Source: Paludibacteraceae bacterium
GTDB lineage: Bacteria; Bacteroidota; Bacteroidia; Bacteroidales; Paludibacteraceae
DNA: 5,065 nt
Assembly (NCBI GenBank): GCA_017965125.1
Contig: JAGCQO010000267.1
Coordinates: forward strand, 1-5,065
Direction of reading: 5' to 3'
The translations under genes were made by a program, and so were the position numbers. A model generated the notes under the pieces. The model was not told where the DNA came from. It made no database searches and saw nothing but the letters and a program-made list of their open reading frames with translations. Positions 1 to 5,065 of the stretch are shown piece by piece (position 1 is the stretch's first letter; each line of letters starts with the position of its first letter).

Positions 1-488
1 AGGAAGTATTCATAGACTCTGCCTATGAGGTCATTTTCCCTGTCCTCCAGCGTGTCTATTTTGTTTATTTCGTCCAGCAGGCTGCCCAGCTTCGCCACGT
101 CCAGCCCCACACTCGTGTAGTAGTTGCTTGGCAATGCGCCACGCAGCACAGGGTTCTTCTGCTCTATGGAGTGCAAAGCCTTGTCTATGCGTAGAGCGAT
201 GTCGCTCTGCTTGGCGTTGTTTATAAGCATTTCCCATCGGCTCTCCGGCGGAAGATAAAACACATTGACCGAGTTGTAGAATACCTCGTTGTCAACAAAC
301 TTCTCTTTGCCTTCTTTCAGCAATTGGTTGTATCTCTCCGTAAATCTGTCGCCCGAGTATTTCAGGAATATCAGACTCAGCACCACATGCTTGTATTCAG
401 ATGGCTCAACAGAACCACGCAGTTTATTAGCGCTCTCCCACAGAGTTTCCTCCATGCTTTTGCTTTTCTTTTCCGTTTTTTTTGCCAT
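1..488 (-). CDS. hsdM: Type I restriction-modification DNA methyltransferase subunit M, N-terminal part (cut by left edge)
   Basis: HsdM is the adenine methyltransferase subunit of type I restriction-modification; with HsdS it methylates host DNA, and with HsdR it forms the restriction complex. Only the first 162 codons are present and the frame is open to the window edge. Translation gives a Lys-rich start (MAKKTEKKSKS) and then the typical HsdM N-terminal helical domain: LWESANKLRGSVEPSEYKH at residues 16-34, LIFLKY at 39-44, FYLPPESRWE around 77-86, and RVYEYF at 157-162, which matches the family's GRVYEYFL motif. The catalytic NPPF/Y motif would lie beyond the edge. An in-frame ATG at 578-576 would add 30 residues, but the best promoter box (518-525) lies downstream of it, so I chose 488. 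The gene is divergent from the AraC-family gene. hsdS and hsdR are expected to the left but are not visible. The family call is secure; whether the system is complete is unknown. Confidence 0.9.
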   Translation of the reverse strand, partial: MAKKTEKKSKSMEETLWESANKLRGSVEPSEYKHVVLSLIFLKYSGDRFTERYNQLLKEGKEKFVDNEVFYNSVNVFYLPPESRWEMLINNAKQSDIALRIDKALHSIEQKNPVLRGALPSNYYTSVGLDVAKLGSLLDEINKIDTLEDRENDLIGRVYEYF

Positions 489-517
489 TGCTTTTTTCGC
501 CTTTTTCTTAAACCTAA

Positions 518-549
518 CAAATGTAACTATTTCCTTATTCTCAATCAAT
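518..549 (-). promoter_or_regulatory. Putative hsdM promoter (Bacteroidota type)
   Basis: Read on the minus strand, 525-518 is TACATTTG, a perfect match to the Bacteroidota -7 element TAnnTTTG. Twenty bases upstream, at 549-546, is ATTG, one mismatch from the -33 TTTG element. Transcription would begin near 512, leaving a leader of about 24 A-rich bases before the ATG at 488. This supports 488 rather than 578 as the start. It is a consensus match only. Confidence 0.55.
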
Positions 550-587
550 ATGGCGAATTGTTTTAATGTGTTATTCATTTTATTCCG

Positions 588-608
588 CGATAAAAATGAC
601 GATAAAAA
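588..608 (+). repeat. Tandem direct repeat CGATAAAAA x2, 12-base period
   Basis: CGATAAAAA occurs at 588-596 and again at 600-608, separated by TGA. The 12-base period is close to one helical turn, so both copies would face roughly the same side of the DNA. The pair lies directly upstream of the candidate -7 box of the AraC-family gene, where a regulator would contact the promoter. AraC-family proteins commonly bind direct repeats. An operator role is inference, and low-complexity A-rich DNA could produce this by chance. Confidence 0.4.
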
Positions 609-614
609 AACTCC

Positions 615-622
615 TATCTTTA
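615..622 (+). promoter_or_regulatory. Candidate -7 box for the AraC-family gene
   Basis: TATCTTTA matches the TAnnTTTG element at five of six fixed positions and lies 25 bases before the ATG at 648. No convincing TTTG is seen at the -33 distance; the direct repeats at 588-608 occupy that place instead. A promoter lacking a good -33 element would fit one that depends on an activator, but this is inference. Confidence 0.4.
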
Positions 623-647
623 CTGCGAGAATTGAAAAATACCAAAA

Positions 648-1526
648 ATGGCGAAGAACACACTACCGATTTACAGCCTACAGAGCTTCAGCAAAAAAGA
701 CAAGGGCGGCAGAGCGTTCCAAACCGAGGTGTTCGACGCGAACCGACACTTCGCCGTACACTACCCCCACCGCCACGACTTCTTCGAAGTGCTGTACCTC
801 AAGCAGGGCTCGGGATACCACATCATCGACTCGAACAAGTACGAGATAAAGCCGCCGTGCGTCTTCTTCATGTCGCCCGGACAGGCGCACAGGCTGGAGC
901 TCTCGCACGACATCGACGGGTTCATCTACATCTTCACGTCGGAGTTCTACCAATTAGGCAAGAGCAACGAGAACTCGCTGCTGGAGCTGCCGTTCTTCTT
1001 CACGCTGCAGCAGACCAACCCGCCGCTGATAATAAAAAACGCGTCGGACAAGGCGTTCATCGAGTCGCTCTTCGTGAAAGCCACACTCGAAGCCCTGAAG
1101 ACCGACTACTCCACATCGCTGATGCACGCCTACCTGAACCTCATCCTCGCCTACCTCGCGCAACTCTACACCGTGGGCTCGACGCTCATGACCAAGGACA
1201 AGGGCCACCTGCTCGTGAAGCGATTCTACCAGCTGATAGAGGAGAACTACCAGCACAACTACAACGTGAACCAGTACGCCGAGATGATGCACATATCGCC
1301 CACCTACCTCACCCAGACCACCAAGCGGCTGACGGGCAAGACATCCAACGAAATACTGCACGACAAACTGATACTCGAGACCAAGCGGCTGCTCACCCAG
1401 ACCACGCTCGACATACAGGAAATATCCGCCATGCTCAACTTCGCCGACCAGTCATACTTCACCAAATTCTTCAAAAAGGCGACGGGCATGACACCGCTGA
1501 AATTCCGCAACCACACGCTGGAATAA
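648..1526 (+). CDS. AraC-family transcriptional regulator with N-terminal cupin sensor domain
   Basis: This is a cytoplasmic DNA-binding regulator of 292 residues, the usual length for the family. The N-terminal half is an AraC-type cupin ligand-binding domain (about residues 20-110) with His41, His43 and Glu47 in HRHDFFE and a later His81 in SPGQAH. The middle (about 115-190) is helical and probably a linker or dimerisation segment. The C-terminal third is the double helix-turn-helix of AraC/XylS proteins: first HTH near 205-230 (YAEMMHISPTYLTQTTKRLTG), second near 255-280 (IQEISAMLNFADQSYFTKFF), followed by the family signature TGMTPLKFR. The ATG at 648 follows an A-rich leader with no Shine-Dalgarno site. 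The gene ends in TAA and appears monocistronic. The ligand and targets cannot be read from sequence. Neither hsdM nor ilvC is a typical AraC target, while the pectate lyase gene 2.6 kb away is a conceivable but untested one. Confidence 0.93.
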   Translation: MAKNTLPIYSLQSFSKKDKGGRAFQTEVFDANRHFAVHYPHRHDFFEVLYLKQGSGYHIIDSNKYEIKPPCVFFMSPGQAHRLELSHDIDGFIYIFTSEFYQLGKSNENSLLELPFFFTLQQTNPPLIIKNASDKAFIESLFVKATLEALKTDYSTSLMHAYLNLILAYLAQLYTVGSTLMTKDKGHLLVKRFYQLIEENYQHNYNVNQYAEMMHISPTYLTQTTKRLTGKTSNEILHDKLILETKRLLTQTTLDIQEISAMLNFADQSYFTKFFKKATGMTPLKFRNHTLE

Positions 1527-1602
1527 AACCGAAAGCACCGCCTTGTTTCGAAAATTACCATTTTTTATAAGAGATTTCACAATAAGGTTCGTTTTTATTG
1601 CC

Positions 1603-1610
1603 TTACTTTG
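1603..1610 (+). promoter_or_regulatory. Candidate -7 promoter box for ilvC
   Basis: TTACTTTG, followed by C, resembles the Bacteroidota TAnnTTTG element with one mismatch. It lies 60 bases upstream of the ilvC ATG and would give an A/T-rich leader of about 50 bases without a Shine-Dalgarno site. A second weaker candidate is TATATTTT at 1648-1655, which would leave only about 10 leader bases. I see no leader peptide rich in Ile, Leu or Val codons and no attenuator hairpin in the leader. Confidence 0.45.
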
Positions 1611-1670
1611 CGATGTTCATTGCAACATGCAGCATATAACAACAACTTATATTTTATAAACTTAATAAAC

Positions 1671-2096
1671 ATGGCTAATTATTTTGACACACTCTCTTTG
1701 AGAGGCAAGCTCGAGCAGCTTGGAAAGTGCGAGTTCATGAACCGCGACGAGTTCAAGGACGGAGTAGAAGCACTCAAAGGCAAGAAGATCGTTATCGTGG
1801 GCTGCGGCGCACAGGGTTTGAACCAGGGTCTTAACATGAGAGACTCAGGTCTTGACATCTCTTACGCTCTGCGCGAGACTGCCATCAAGGAGAAGCGCGC
1901 TTCTTACAAGAACGCAACAGAGAACGGTTTCAAGGTTGGTACATACCAGGAGCTCATCCCAACAGCCGACCTCGTTCTGAACCTTACTCCAGACAAGCAG
2001 CACCACGACGTGATAAAGAACATCATGCCGCTGATGAAGAAGGGCGCTGCGCTCTCTTACTCACACGGTTTCAACATCGTCGAGGAGTTCGAGTAG
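1671..2096 (+). CDS. ilvC: IlvC N-terminal fragment if the TAG is read as stop
   Basis: Read with the standard code, the first open piece makes 141 residues covering most of the NADPH-binding Rossmann fold, including the GCGAQG loop, the phosphate-binding Arg68, Arg76 and Ser78, and the SHGF motif with His132. It ends in NIVEEFE before the strand that carries catalytic Lys155. The fold would be cut inside, not at a domain border, so a stable free product is doubtful. Confidence 0.6.
   Translation: MANYFDTLSLRGKLEQLGKCEFMNRDEFKDGVEALKGKKIVIVGCGAQGLNQGLNMRDSGLDISYALRETAIKEKRASYKNATENGFKVGTYQELIPTADLVLNLTPDKQHHDVIKNIMPLMKKGAALSYSHGFNIVEEFE
2094..2096 (+). other. In-frame amber codon at ilvC codon 142
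   Basis: The context is GAG TAG ATT, with the expected family reading E-Q-I. TAG differs from the Gln codon CAG by one transition. An adenine follows the stop, which in E. coli is generally favourable for amber suppressors; that is established for suppressor tRNAs and not tested here. No downstream hairpin or SECIS- or PYLIS-like structure was recognised by eye. Confidence 0.95.
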
Positions 2097-2120
2097 ATTC
2101 GTAAGGACATCACTGTAATC

Positions 2121-3155
2121 ATGGTTGCACCTAAGTGCCCAGGTTCAGAGGTAAGAAACGAGTACGTTCGTGGATTCGGTGTTCCTACACTTCTCGCTGT
2201 TCACCCAGACAACGACCCTGAAGGAACGGGATGGGCATGGGTTAAGGCTTACGCTGCTGCTACAGGCGGACACCGTGCAGGAGGTCTCCGTTCTTCATTC
2301 GTAGCCGAGGTTAAGTCCGACCTCATGGGCGAGCAGACAATCCTCTGCGGTATGCTCCAGACAGGTTCGCTCCTCTGCTTCGACAAGATGGTGGAGAAGG
2401 GCATCGACCCTAAGTACGCTTCTAAGCTGATTCAGTACGGATGGGAGATCATCGGCGAGGCTCTGAAGTTCGGTGGTGTGACTAACATGATCGACCGTCT
2501 TTCTAACCCAGCCAAGATCAAGTGCTTCAAGCTCAAGGAGGAGTTGAAGGACATCATGCGTCCGCTCTACCAGAAGCACATGGACGACATCATGTCTGGC
2601 GAGTTCTCTAAGACTATGATGGAAGACTGGGCTAACGACGACGTTAAGCTGCTGACTTGGAGAAAGCAGACTGGCGAAACAGCATTCGAGAAGACTCCTA
2701 ACACAGACCAGCACATCTCTGAGCAGGAGCACTTCGACAACGCTGTCCTCATGGTAGCTATGGTTGCTGCCGGCGTTGAGCTCGCATTCGAGACTATGAC
2801 TGCTTCAGGCATCAAGCCAGAGTCAGCATACTACGAGTCACTCCACGAGGTGCCATTGATCGCTAACACAATCGCACGTAAGAAGCTCTACGAGATGAAC
2901 CGCATCATCTCCGACACTGCTGAGTACGGATGCTACCTCTTCGACAACGCTTGCCGTCCTCTGTTGAAGGACTTCATGGCTAAGATCGACGTTGACGTCA
3001 TCGGCAAGAACTACAACGAGGGCAAGGACGGCTCTGTTGACAACCAGGAGCTCGTAAATGTAAACGAGGCTATCCGCAACCACCCAATCGAAATCGTTGG
3101 TCGCAAGCTTCGTGGCTACATGTCAGACATGAAGAAGATCACTTTCGGAGAGTAA
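2121..3155 (+). CDS. ilvC: IlvC C-terminal fragment, possible reinitiation product
   Basis: If the TAG terminates, the next in-frame ATG (codon Met151) begins 24 bases later and opens 344 residues starting [11 protein letters not shown]. This piece keeps Lys155, the metal-binding [12 protein letters not shown] segment with Asp217 and Glu221, and the helical C-terminal IlvC domain with YESLHE (Glu389, Glu393) and Ser414. It lacks the nucleotide-binding loop, so it should be inactive alone. AAGGA at 2103-2107 resembles a Shine-Dalgarno site, but it encodes the conserved RKD and is probably coincidental. Confidence 0.5.
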   Translation: MVAPKCPGSEVRNEYVRGFGVPTLLAVHPDNDPEGTGWAWVKAYAAATGGHRAGGLRSSFVAEVKSDLMGEQTILCGMLQTGSLLCFDKMVEKGIDPKYASKLIQYGWEIIGEALKFGGVTNMIDRLSNPAKIKCFKLKEELKDIMRPLYQKHMDDIMSGEFSKTMMEDWANDDVKLLTWRKQTGETAFEKTPNTDQHISEQEHFDNAVLMVAMVAAGVELAFETMTASGIKPESAYYESLHEVPLIANTIARKKLYEMNRIISDTAEYGCYLFDNACRPLLKDFMAKIDVDVIGKNYNEGKDGSVDNQELVNVNEAIRNHPIEIVGRKLRGYMSDMKKITFGE

Positions 3156-3183
3156 TTTTCTCATAATCAATCAATACCGAAAG

Positions 3184-3217
3184 GCGCAGGGGCACATACC
3201 TCTGCGCTTTTCTTTTT
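3184..3217 (+). terminator. Intrinsic terminator after ilvC
   Basis: GCGCAGGGG (3184-3192) pairs with CCTCTGCGC (3199-3207) as nine base pairs with one G-U pair, closing a six-base loop CACATA. The run TTTTCTTTTT follows at 3208-3217. It lies 28 bases after the ilvC TAA and separates ilvC from rsmE. Confidence 0.9.
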
Positions 3218-3252
3218 CGGGGGCAATAAAACAGCATTATCATATTGTTGAT

Positions 3253-3260
3253 TATCTTTG
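3253..3260 (+). promoter_or_regulatory. -7 promoter box immediately before rsmE
   Basis: TATCTTTG is a perfect match to TAnnTTTG and ends four bases before the rsmE ATG at 3265. As the element is centred near -7, transcription would start at or within a few bases of the ATG. No clear TTTG is seen at the -33 distance. Confidence 0.6.
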
Positions 3261-3264
3261 CGTC

Positions 3265-3978
3265 ATGCTTCAAGACAAGATATTCTACACTCCGGACATA
3301 ACGCCCGACGCACAGACACACACGCTGCCGCAGGAAGAGTCGCAACACGCCGTCAAAGTGCTGCGCATGACCGAGGGCGACAGGGTCTCGCTGGTGGACG
3401 GACGCGGCAACGCCTACGACGCCGTCATAACCAATCCGCACCAGAAACGATGCGAAGTGAAGATACTCGCAGTCGATGGCAACGTGGGGCAGCACCCTTA
3501 CAGACTGCACATAGCCATAGCGCCGACGAAGCTCAACGAGCGCATGGAGTGGTTTCTGGAGAAATGCACCGAGATAGGCATAGACGAAATCACGCCCATC
3601 ATCACGTCGCACTCCGAGCGCAAGGAACTGAAGAACGAGCGCATGGAGAAGATAATCGTGGCGGCGATGAAGCAGAGCCAGAAAGCCTTCAAGCCGGTGC
3701 TGAACGAGATGACACCGGTCAAGAAACTGATAGAAAGCGCCACTGAGCAGCAGAAGTTCATCTGCCACTGCCACAAGGGCGACAAGACACCGCTCAAGGA
3801 CTGCGCAAAAGGCGGAAGCGTGCTGGTGCTCATCGGTCCGGAAGGCGACTTCTCCGAGGACGAGGTGGCGCTCGCCGAAAGCAAAGGCTTCAAGCCATGC
3901 TCATTAGGCGCGTCACGCCTGCGCACAGAAACGGCTGGCATCGCGGCTTGCCACACAGTGGAACTTATAAACGAGTAA
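3265..3978 (+). CDS. rsmE: 16S rRNA (uracil-1498-N3)-methyltransferase RsmE
   Basis: RsmE uses S-adenosylmethionine to methylate N3 of U1498 in helix 44 of 16S rRNA, acting on the small ribosomal subunit. The product is 237 residues, normal for the family. The N-terminal PUA-like RNA-binding domain (about 1-73) shows FYTPDI, then ESQHAVKVLRM and GDRVSLVDGRGN. The C-terminal SPOUT domain carries the trefoil-knot cofactor motifs LIGPEGDF (189-196; many homologues have GPEGGF) and SLGASRLRTETA (213-224). The gene follows the ilvC terminator and has its own promoter box directly before the ATG, so it is probably transcribed separately and perhaps leaderless. The start at 3265 gives a short N-terminus before FYTPD, as expected. 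It ends in TAA. Two long antisense frames across it are coding shadows. Confidence 0.95.
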   Translation: MLQDKIFYTPDITPDAQTHTLPQEESQHAVKVLRMTEGDRVSLVDGRGNAYDAVITNPHQKRCEVKILAVDGNVGQHPYRLHIAIAPTKLNERMEWFLEKCTEIGIDEITPIITSHSERKELKNERMEKIIVAAMKQSQKAFKPVLNEMTPVKKLIESATEQQKFICHCHKGDKTPLKDCAKGGSVLVLIGPEGDFSEDEVALAESKGFKPCSLGASRLRTETAGIAACHTVELINE

Positions 3979-4046
3979 CACACGACAAAAAGACACCCAA
4001 GGCGCATAACCTCAAAAAAAACTGCTGTAAAACAATGTGTGAAAGA

Positions 4047-4066
4047 TTCTGAAAGGATTTTCAGAA
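4047..4066 (+). repeat. Perfect 8-base inverted repeat before the pectate lyase gene
   Basis: TTCTGAAA (4047-4054) and TTTCAGAA (4059-4066) are exact reverse complements around a four-base loop, GGAT. The right arm overlaps the -33 position of the candidate promoter at 4058-4088, which would suit an operator. It could instead be a weak terminator for rsmE, which has no other visible one, but the stem is A/T-rich and the following T-run is interrupted. Confidence 0.5.
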
Positions 4067-4088
4067 CAGAATTTCTTTGCTATATTTG
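4058..4088 (+). promoter_or_regulatory. Putative pectate lyase gene promoter (Bacteroidota type)
   Basis: TATATTTG at 4081-4088 is a perfect TAnnTTTG match. TTTT at 4058-4061, 19 bases upstream, is one mismatch from the -33 TTTG. Transcription would start near 4095, giving a leader of about 30 bases before the ATG at 4124. Confidence 0.6.
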
Positions 4089-4123
4089 TGCTGATATGGG
4101 CTTTTCCCAACAGAAAGCATTTT

Positions 4124-5065
4124 ATGGTTATGAAATTCAAACACATAATTGCGATTTCCGCATTAACTATCACTGCATTAACGACAAACTCCTACGCCGC
4201 GACACGCCCACCGCTCGAGAACACCCCTGTGGGATTCGGAGCCTCTGGAGCAACAGGAACTTACGGAATACCTGTGTGTAACCCCGACGGAACGTTCAGC
4301 GCGCCAACAGGATTCAGTATCTACACCTGCTCTTCGCTTTCCGAGATAAACTCACACAAGGCAAACAACACAATCATCCTTGTTGAGCCAGGAACCTACG
4401 GAACTGGAGCAAGAAACACAAACGCCACAAACGACCTTGAGATAAGCGGACTGACAAACTTCAGCATCATCGGACTCGGCGGCGTGACTTTTAGAAAGGT
4501 CACTATCAAGGGAACATGCGAGAACGTGCTCGTAAGAAACATTTCCGTTAAGAATTTCGCTTACGACGGAATGCCGATCACCGCAGGCGGACACATCTGG
4601 ATAGACCACTGCACCATAGGCGACGACGTAACATCCACCAACAAGGAGAAACCAGACGGCGCGATGGACATCTACTCAAACACAAATCTGTACCTGACCA
4701 TCTCGTGGACCAAGATACAGAACCACTGGAAGACATCGCTCCACGGCAAGGACGACGGCGACAACGGCGATACAAAGCGTAACATAACACACTACCGCAA
4801 CTACTATTACAACACGCACCAGCGTACACCTCGAATCCGCGGCGGAAGGACACACATTCTCAACTGCTTGTATGAGAACAACGGATTCGGCAGAACAGCT
4901 AACATGACAAGCAGCGAGTACGACATGGCTAAGTCCATGATTTACAAGGACGACGGCGAGTATTTGAAGAACCGTCTCGTGGTTTCCGACGGTTACGCCA
5001 TCATGGCGACCAACAACTCGGACGTTGTGGTTGACTCATGCTTCTTCTTCGACGTCAGATGGCCT
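4124..5065 (+). CDS. Secreted pectate lyase, polysaccharide lyase family 1 (cut by right edge)
   Basis: This enzyme is expected to cleave pectate by calcium-dependent beta-elimination outside the cytoplasm. The visible 314 codons begin with a signal peptide: basic KFKH, a hydrophobic stretch (IIAISALTITAL), and a likely cut after NSYA. The parallel beta-helix of the Pel family follows. Family motifs are HIWIDHCT (157-164), DGAMD (178-182), LTISWTKIQNHWKTSLHG (191-208) and RTPRIRGG (234-241), whose R-x-P-x-x-R pattern (Arg234, Arg239) holds the catalytic arginine. Asp148, Asp178 and Asp182 align in spacing with recalled calcium ligands of PelC; the PelC Asp129 position appears to be Ala146. 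ATGs at 4124 and 4130 are in the same frame; 4130 gives the more typical MKFKH start. The gene has its own promoter downstream of rsmE. A C-terminal sorting domain, if any, lies beyond the edge. Family call is firm; exact substrate (pectate or pectin) is inferred. Confidence 0.93.
   Translation, partial: MVMKFKHIIAISALTITALTTNSYAATRPPLENTPVGFGASGATGTYGIPVCNPDGTFSAPTGFSIYTCSSLSEINSHKANNTIILVEPGTYGTGARNTNATNDLEISGLTNFSIIGLGGVTFRKVTIKGTCENVLVRNISVKNFAYDGMPITAGGHIWIDHCTIGDDVTSTNKEKPDGAMDIYSNTNLYLTISWTKIQNHWKTSLHGKDDGDNGDTKRNITHYRNYYYNTHQRTPRIRGGRTHILNCLYENNGFGRTANMTSSEYDMAKSMIYKDDGEYLKNRLVVSDGYAIMATNNSDVVVDSCFFFDVRWP

Larger units (their letters stand above)
1671..3155 (+). pseudogene. ilvC: Ketol-acid reductoisomerase (class II), full length but interrupted by one in-frame TAG
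   Basis: IlvC is a cytoplasmic NADPH- and Mg-dependent enzyme that converts acetolactate or acetohydroxybutyrate to the dihydroxy acids of valine, leucine and isoleucine synthesis. The frame spans 494 codons plus TAA, matching the long enterobacterial-type enzyme (E. coli 491). Counting the TAG as codon 142, the residues I recall for E. coli fall at identical numbers: GCGAQG at 44-49, Arg68, Arg76, Ser78, His132, Lys155, Asp217, Glu221, Glu389, Glu393 and Ser414. The only lesion is TAG at 2094-2096, replacing the expected Gln in EQIRKD by a single C-to-T change. The start at 1671 gives [18 protein letters not shown], as in the family; an upstream TTG at 1608 is in frame but implausible. The gene is bounded by its own promoter candidate and a strong terminator, apart from ilvD/ilvB/ilvN. 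Codon use is rich in GCT, GGT, CGT and TCT, unlike its neighbours, suggesting high expression. It may be a fresh pseudogene or a functional gene read through by amber suppression; the sequence cannot decide. Confidence 0.93.

Noticed and set aside
289..849. 186-codon plus-strand frame at the left
   Set aside because: It lies opposite hsdM and runs into the start of the AraC-family gene; the apparent Phe-rich stretch is the reverse of hsdM's Lys-rich N-terminus.
1530..1550. Hairpin CGAAA/TTTCG after the AraC-family gene as a terminator
   Set aside because: The stem is only five base pairs with an 11-base loop, and the T-run comes about eight bases later; too weak to call.
566..1570. 334-codon plus-strand frame across the AraC-family gene
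   Set aside because: It is Arg/His/Pro-rich low-quality translation in another frame of the true gene at 648-1526, which has clear cupin and HTH motifs.
1608..1670. TTG at 1608 as an upstream start for ilvC
   Set aside because: The family N-terminus begins at MANYFDTL (1671), and the TTG lies within the candidate promoter box.
2094..2120. Selenocysteine or pyrrolysine insertion at the ilvC stop
   Set aside because: The codon is TAG, not TGA, and the expected residue is Gln in a surface-type segment, not a catalytic position; no insertion structure was recognised.
2295..3083. Antisense frames over the 3' half of ilvC
   Set aside because: The plus-strand protein is a clear IlvC; the antisense translations show no recognisable domain.
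3139..4007. Long antisense frames over rsmE (211 and 169 codons)
   Set aside because: They are mirror frames of a C/G-ending coding sequence, without family motifs or promoter support, and rsmE itself is certain.
4097..4109. Small hairpin TGGG-CTTTT-CCCA in the pectate lyase leader
   Set aside because: A four-base stem is expected by chance and nothing else supports a regulatory role.
4039..4281. 80-codon plus-strand frame before and over the pectate lyase signal peptide
   Set aside because: It overlaps the certain pectate lyase frame, spans the promoter and has no recognisable features.
1..5065. Genome-wide reassignment of TAG to a sense codon
   Set aside because: Only one in-frame TAG occurs against roughly forty CAG or CAA codons in the five genes, and all three visible terminal stops are TAA; local suppression or mutation is more economical.

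Overview
The window looks like chromosomal DNA of a Bacteroidota bacterium, most likely a Prevotella-type gut or rumen organism. This is inferred from three things. The start codons lack Shine-Dalgarno sites and have A/T-rich leaders. Matches to the Bacteroidota -7 promoter element (TAnnTTTG) lie just upstream of the genes. The protein set also fits: a type I modification subunit, a class II IlvC, an RsmE with Bacteroides-like sequence, and a secreted pectate lyase. No RNA gene, CRISPR array or insertion sequence was seen.

Layout. At the left edge, on the minus strand, is the N-terminal part of hsdM (1-488), running out of the window. A divergent intergenic region (489-647) carries an hsdM promoter and a pair of 9-base direct repeats in front of an AraC-family regulator gene (648-1526). 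After a 144-base gap comes ilvC (1671-3155), followed by a strong intrinsic terminator (3184-3217). Next is rsmE (3265-3978), whose promoter box ends only four bases before its ATG. A 145-base gap with an inverted repeat and a good promoter match leads into a secreted family 1 pectate lyase gene (from 4124), cut by the right edge.

The standout feature is ilvC. It encodes a full-length class II ketol-acid reductoisomerase in one frame, except for a single in-frame TAG at codon 142, where E. coli IlvC has Gln142 as I recall it. Every active-site residue I could place sits at exactly the E. coli residue number on both sides of this stop, and there is no other lesion. One CAG-to-TAG transition explains it. 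The candidates are a very recent nonsense mutation, amber suppression or recoding as glutamine, translation in two pieces through the ATG 24 bases downstream, or a sequencing error. Genome-wide reassignment of TAG is not supported here: the three visible terminal stops are all TAA, and the roughly forty other Gln codons are all CAG or CAA.

The genes do not form an obvious single pathway. They appear to be separate transcription units: DNA modification/restriction, a regulator of unknown target, branched-chain amino acid synthesis, rRNA modification and pectin degradation.
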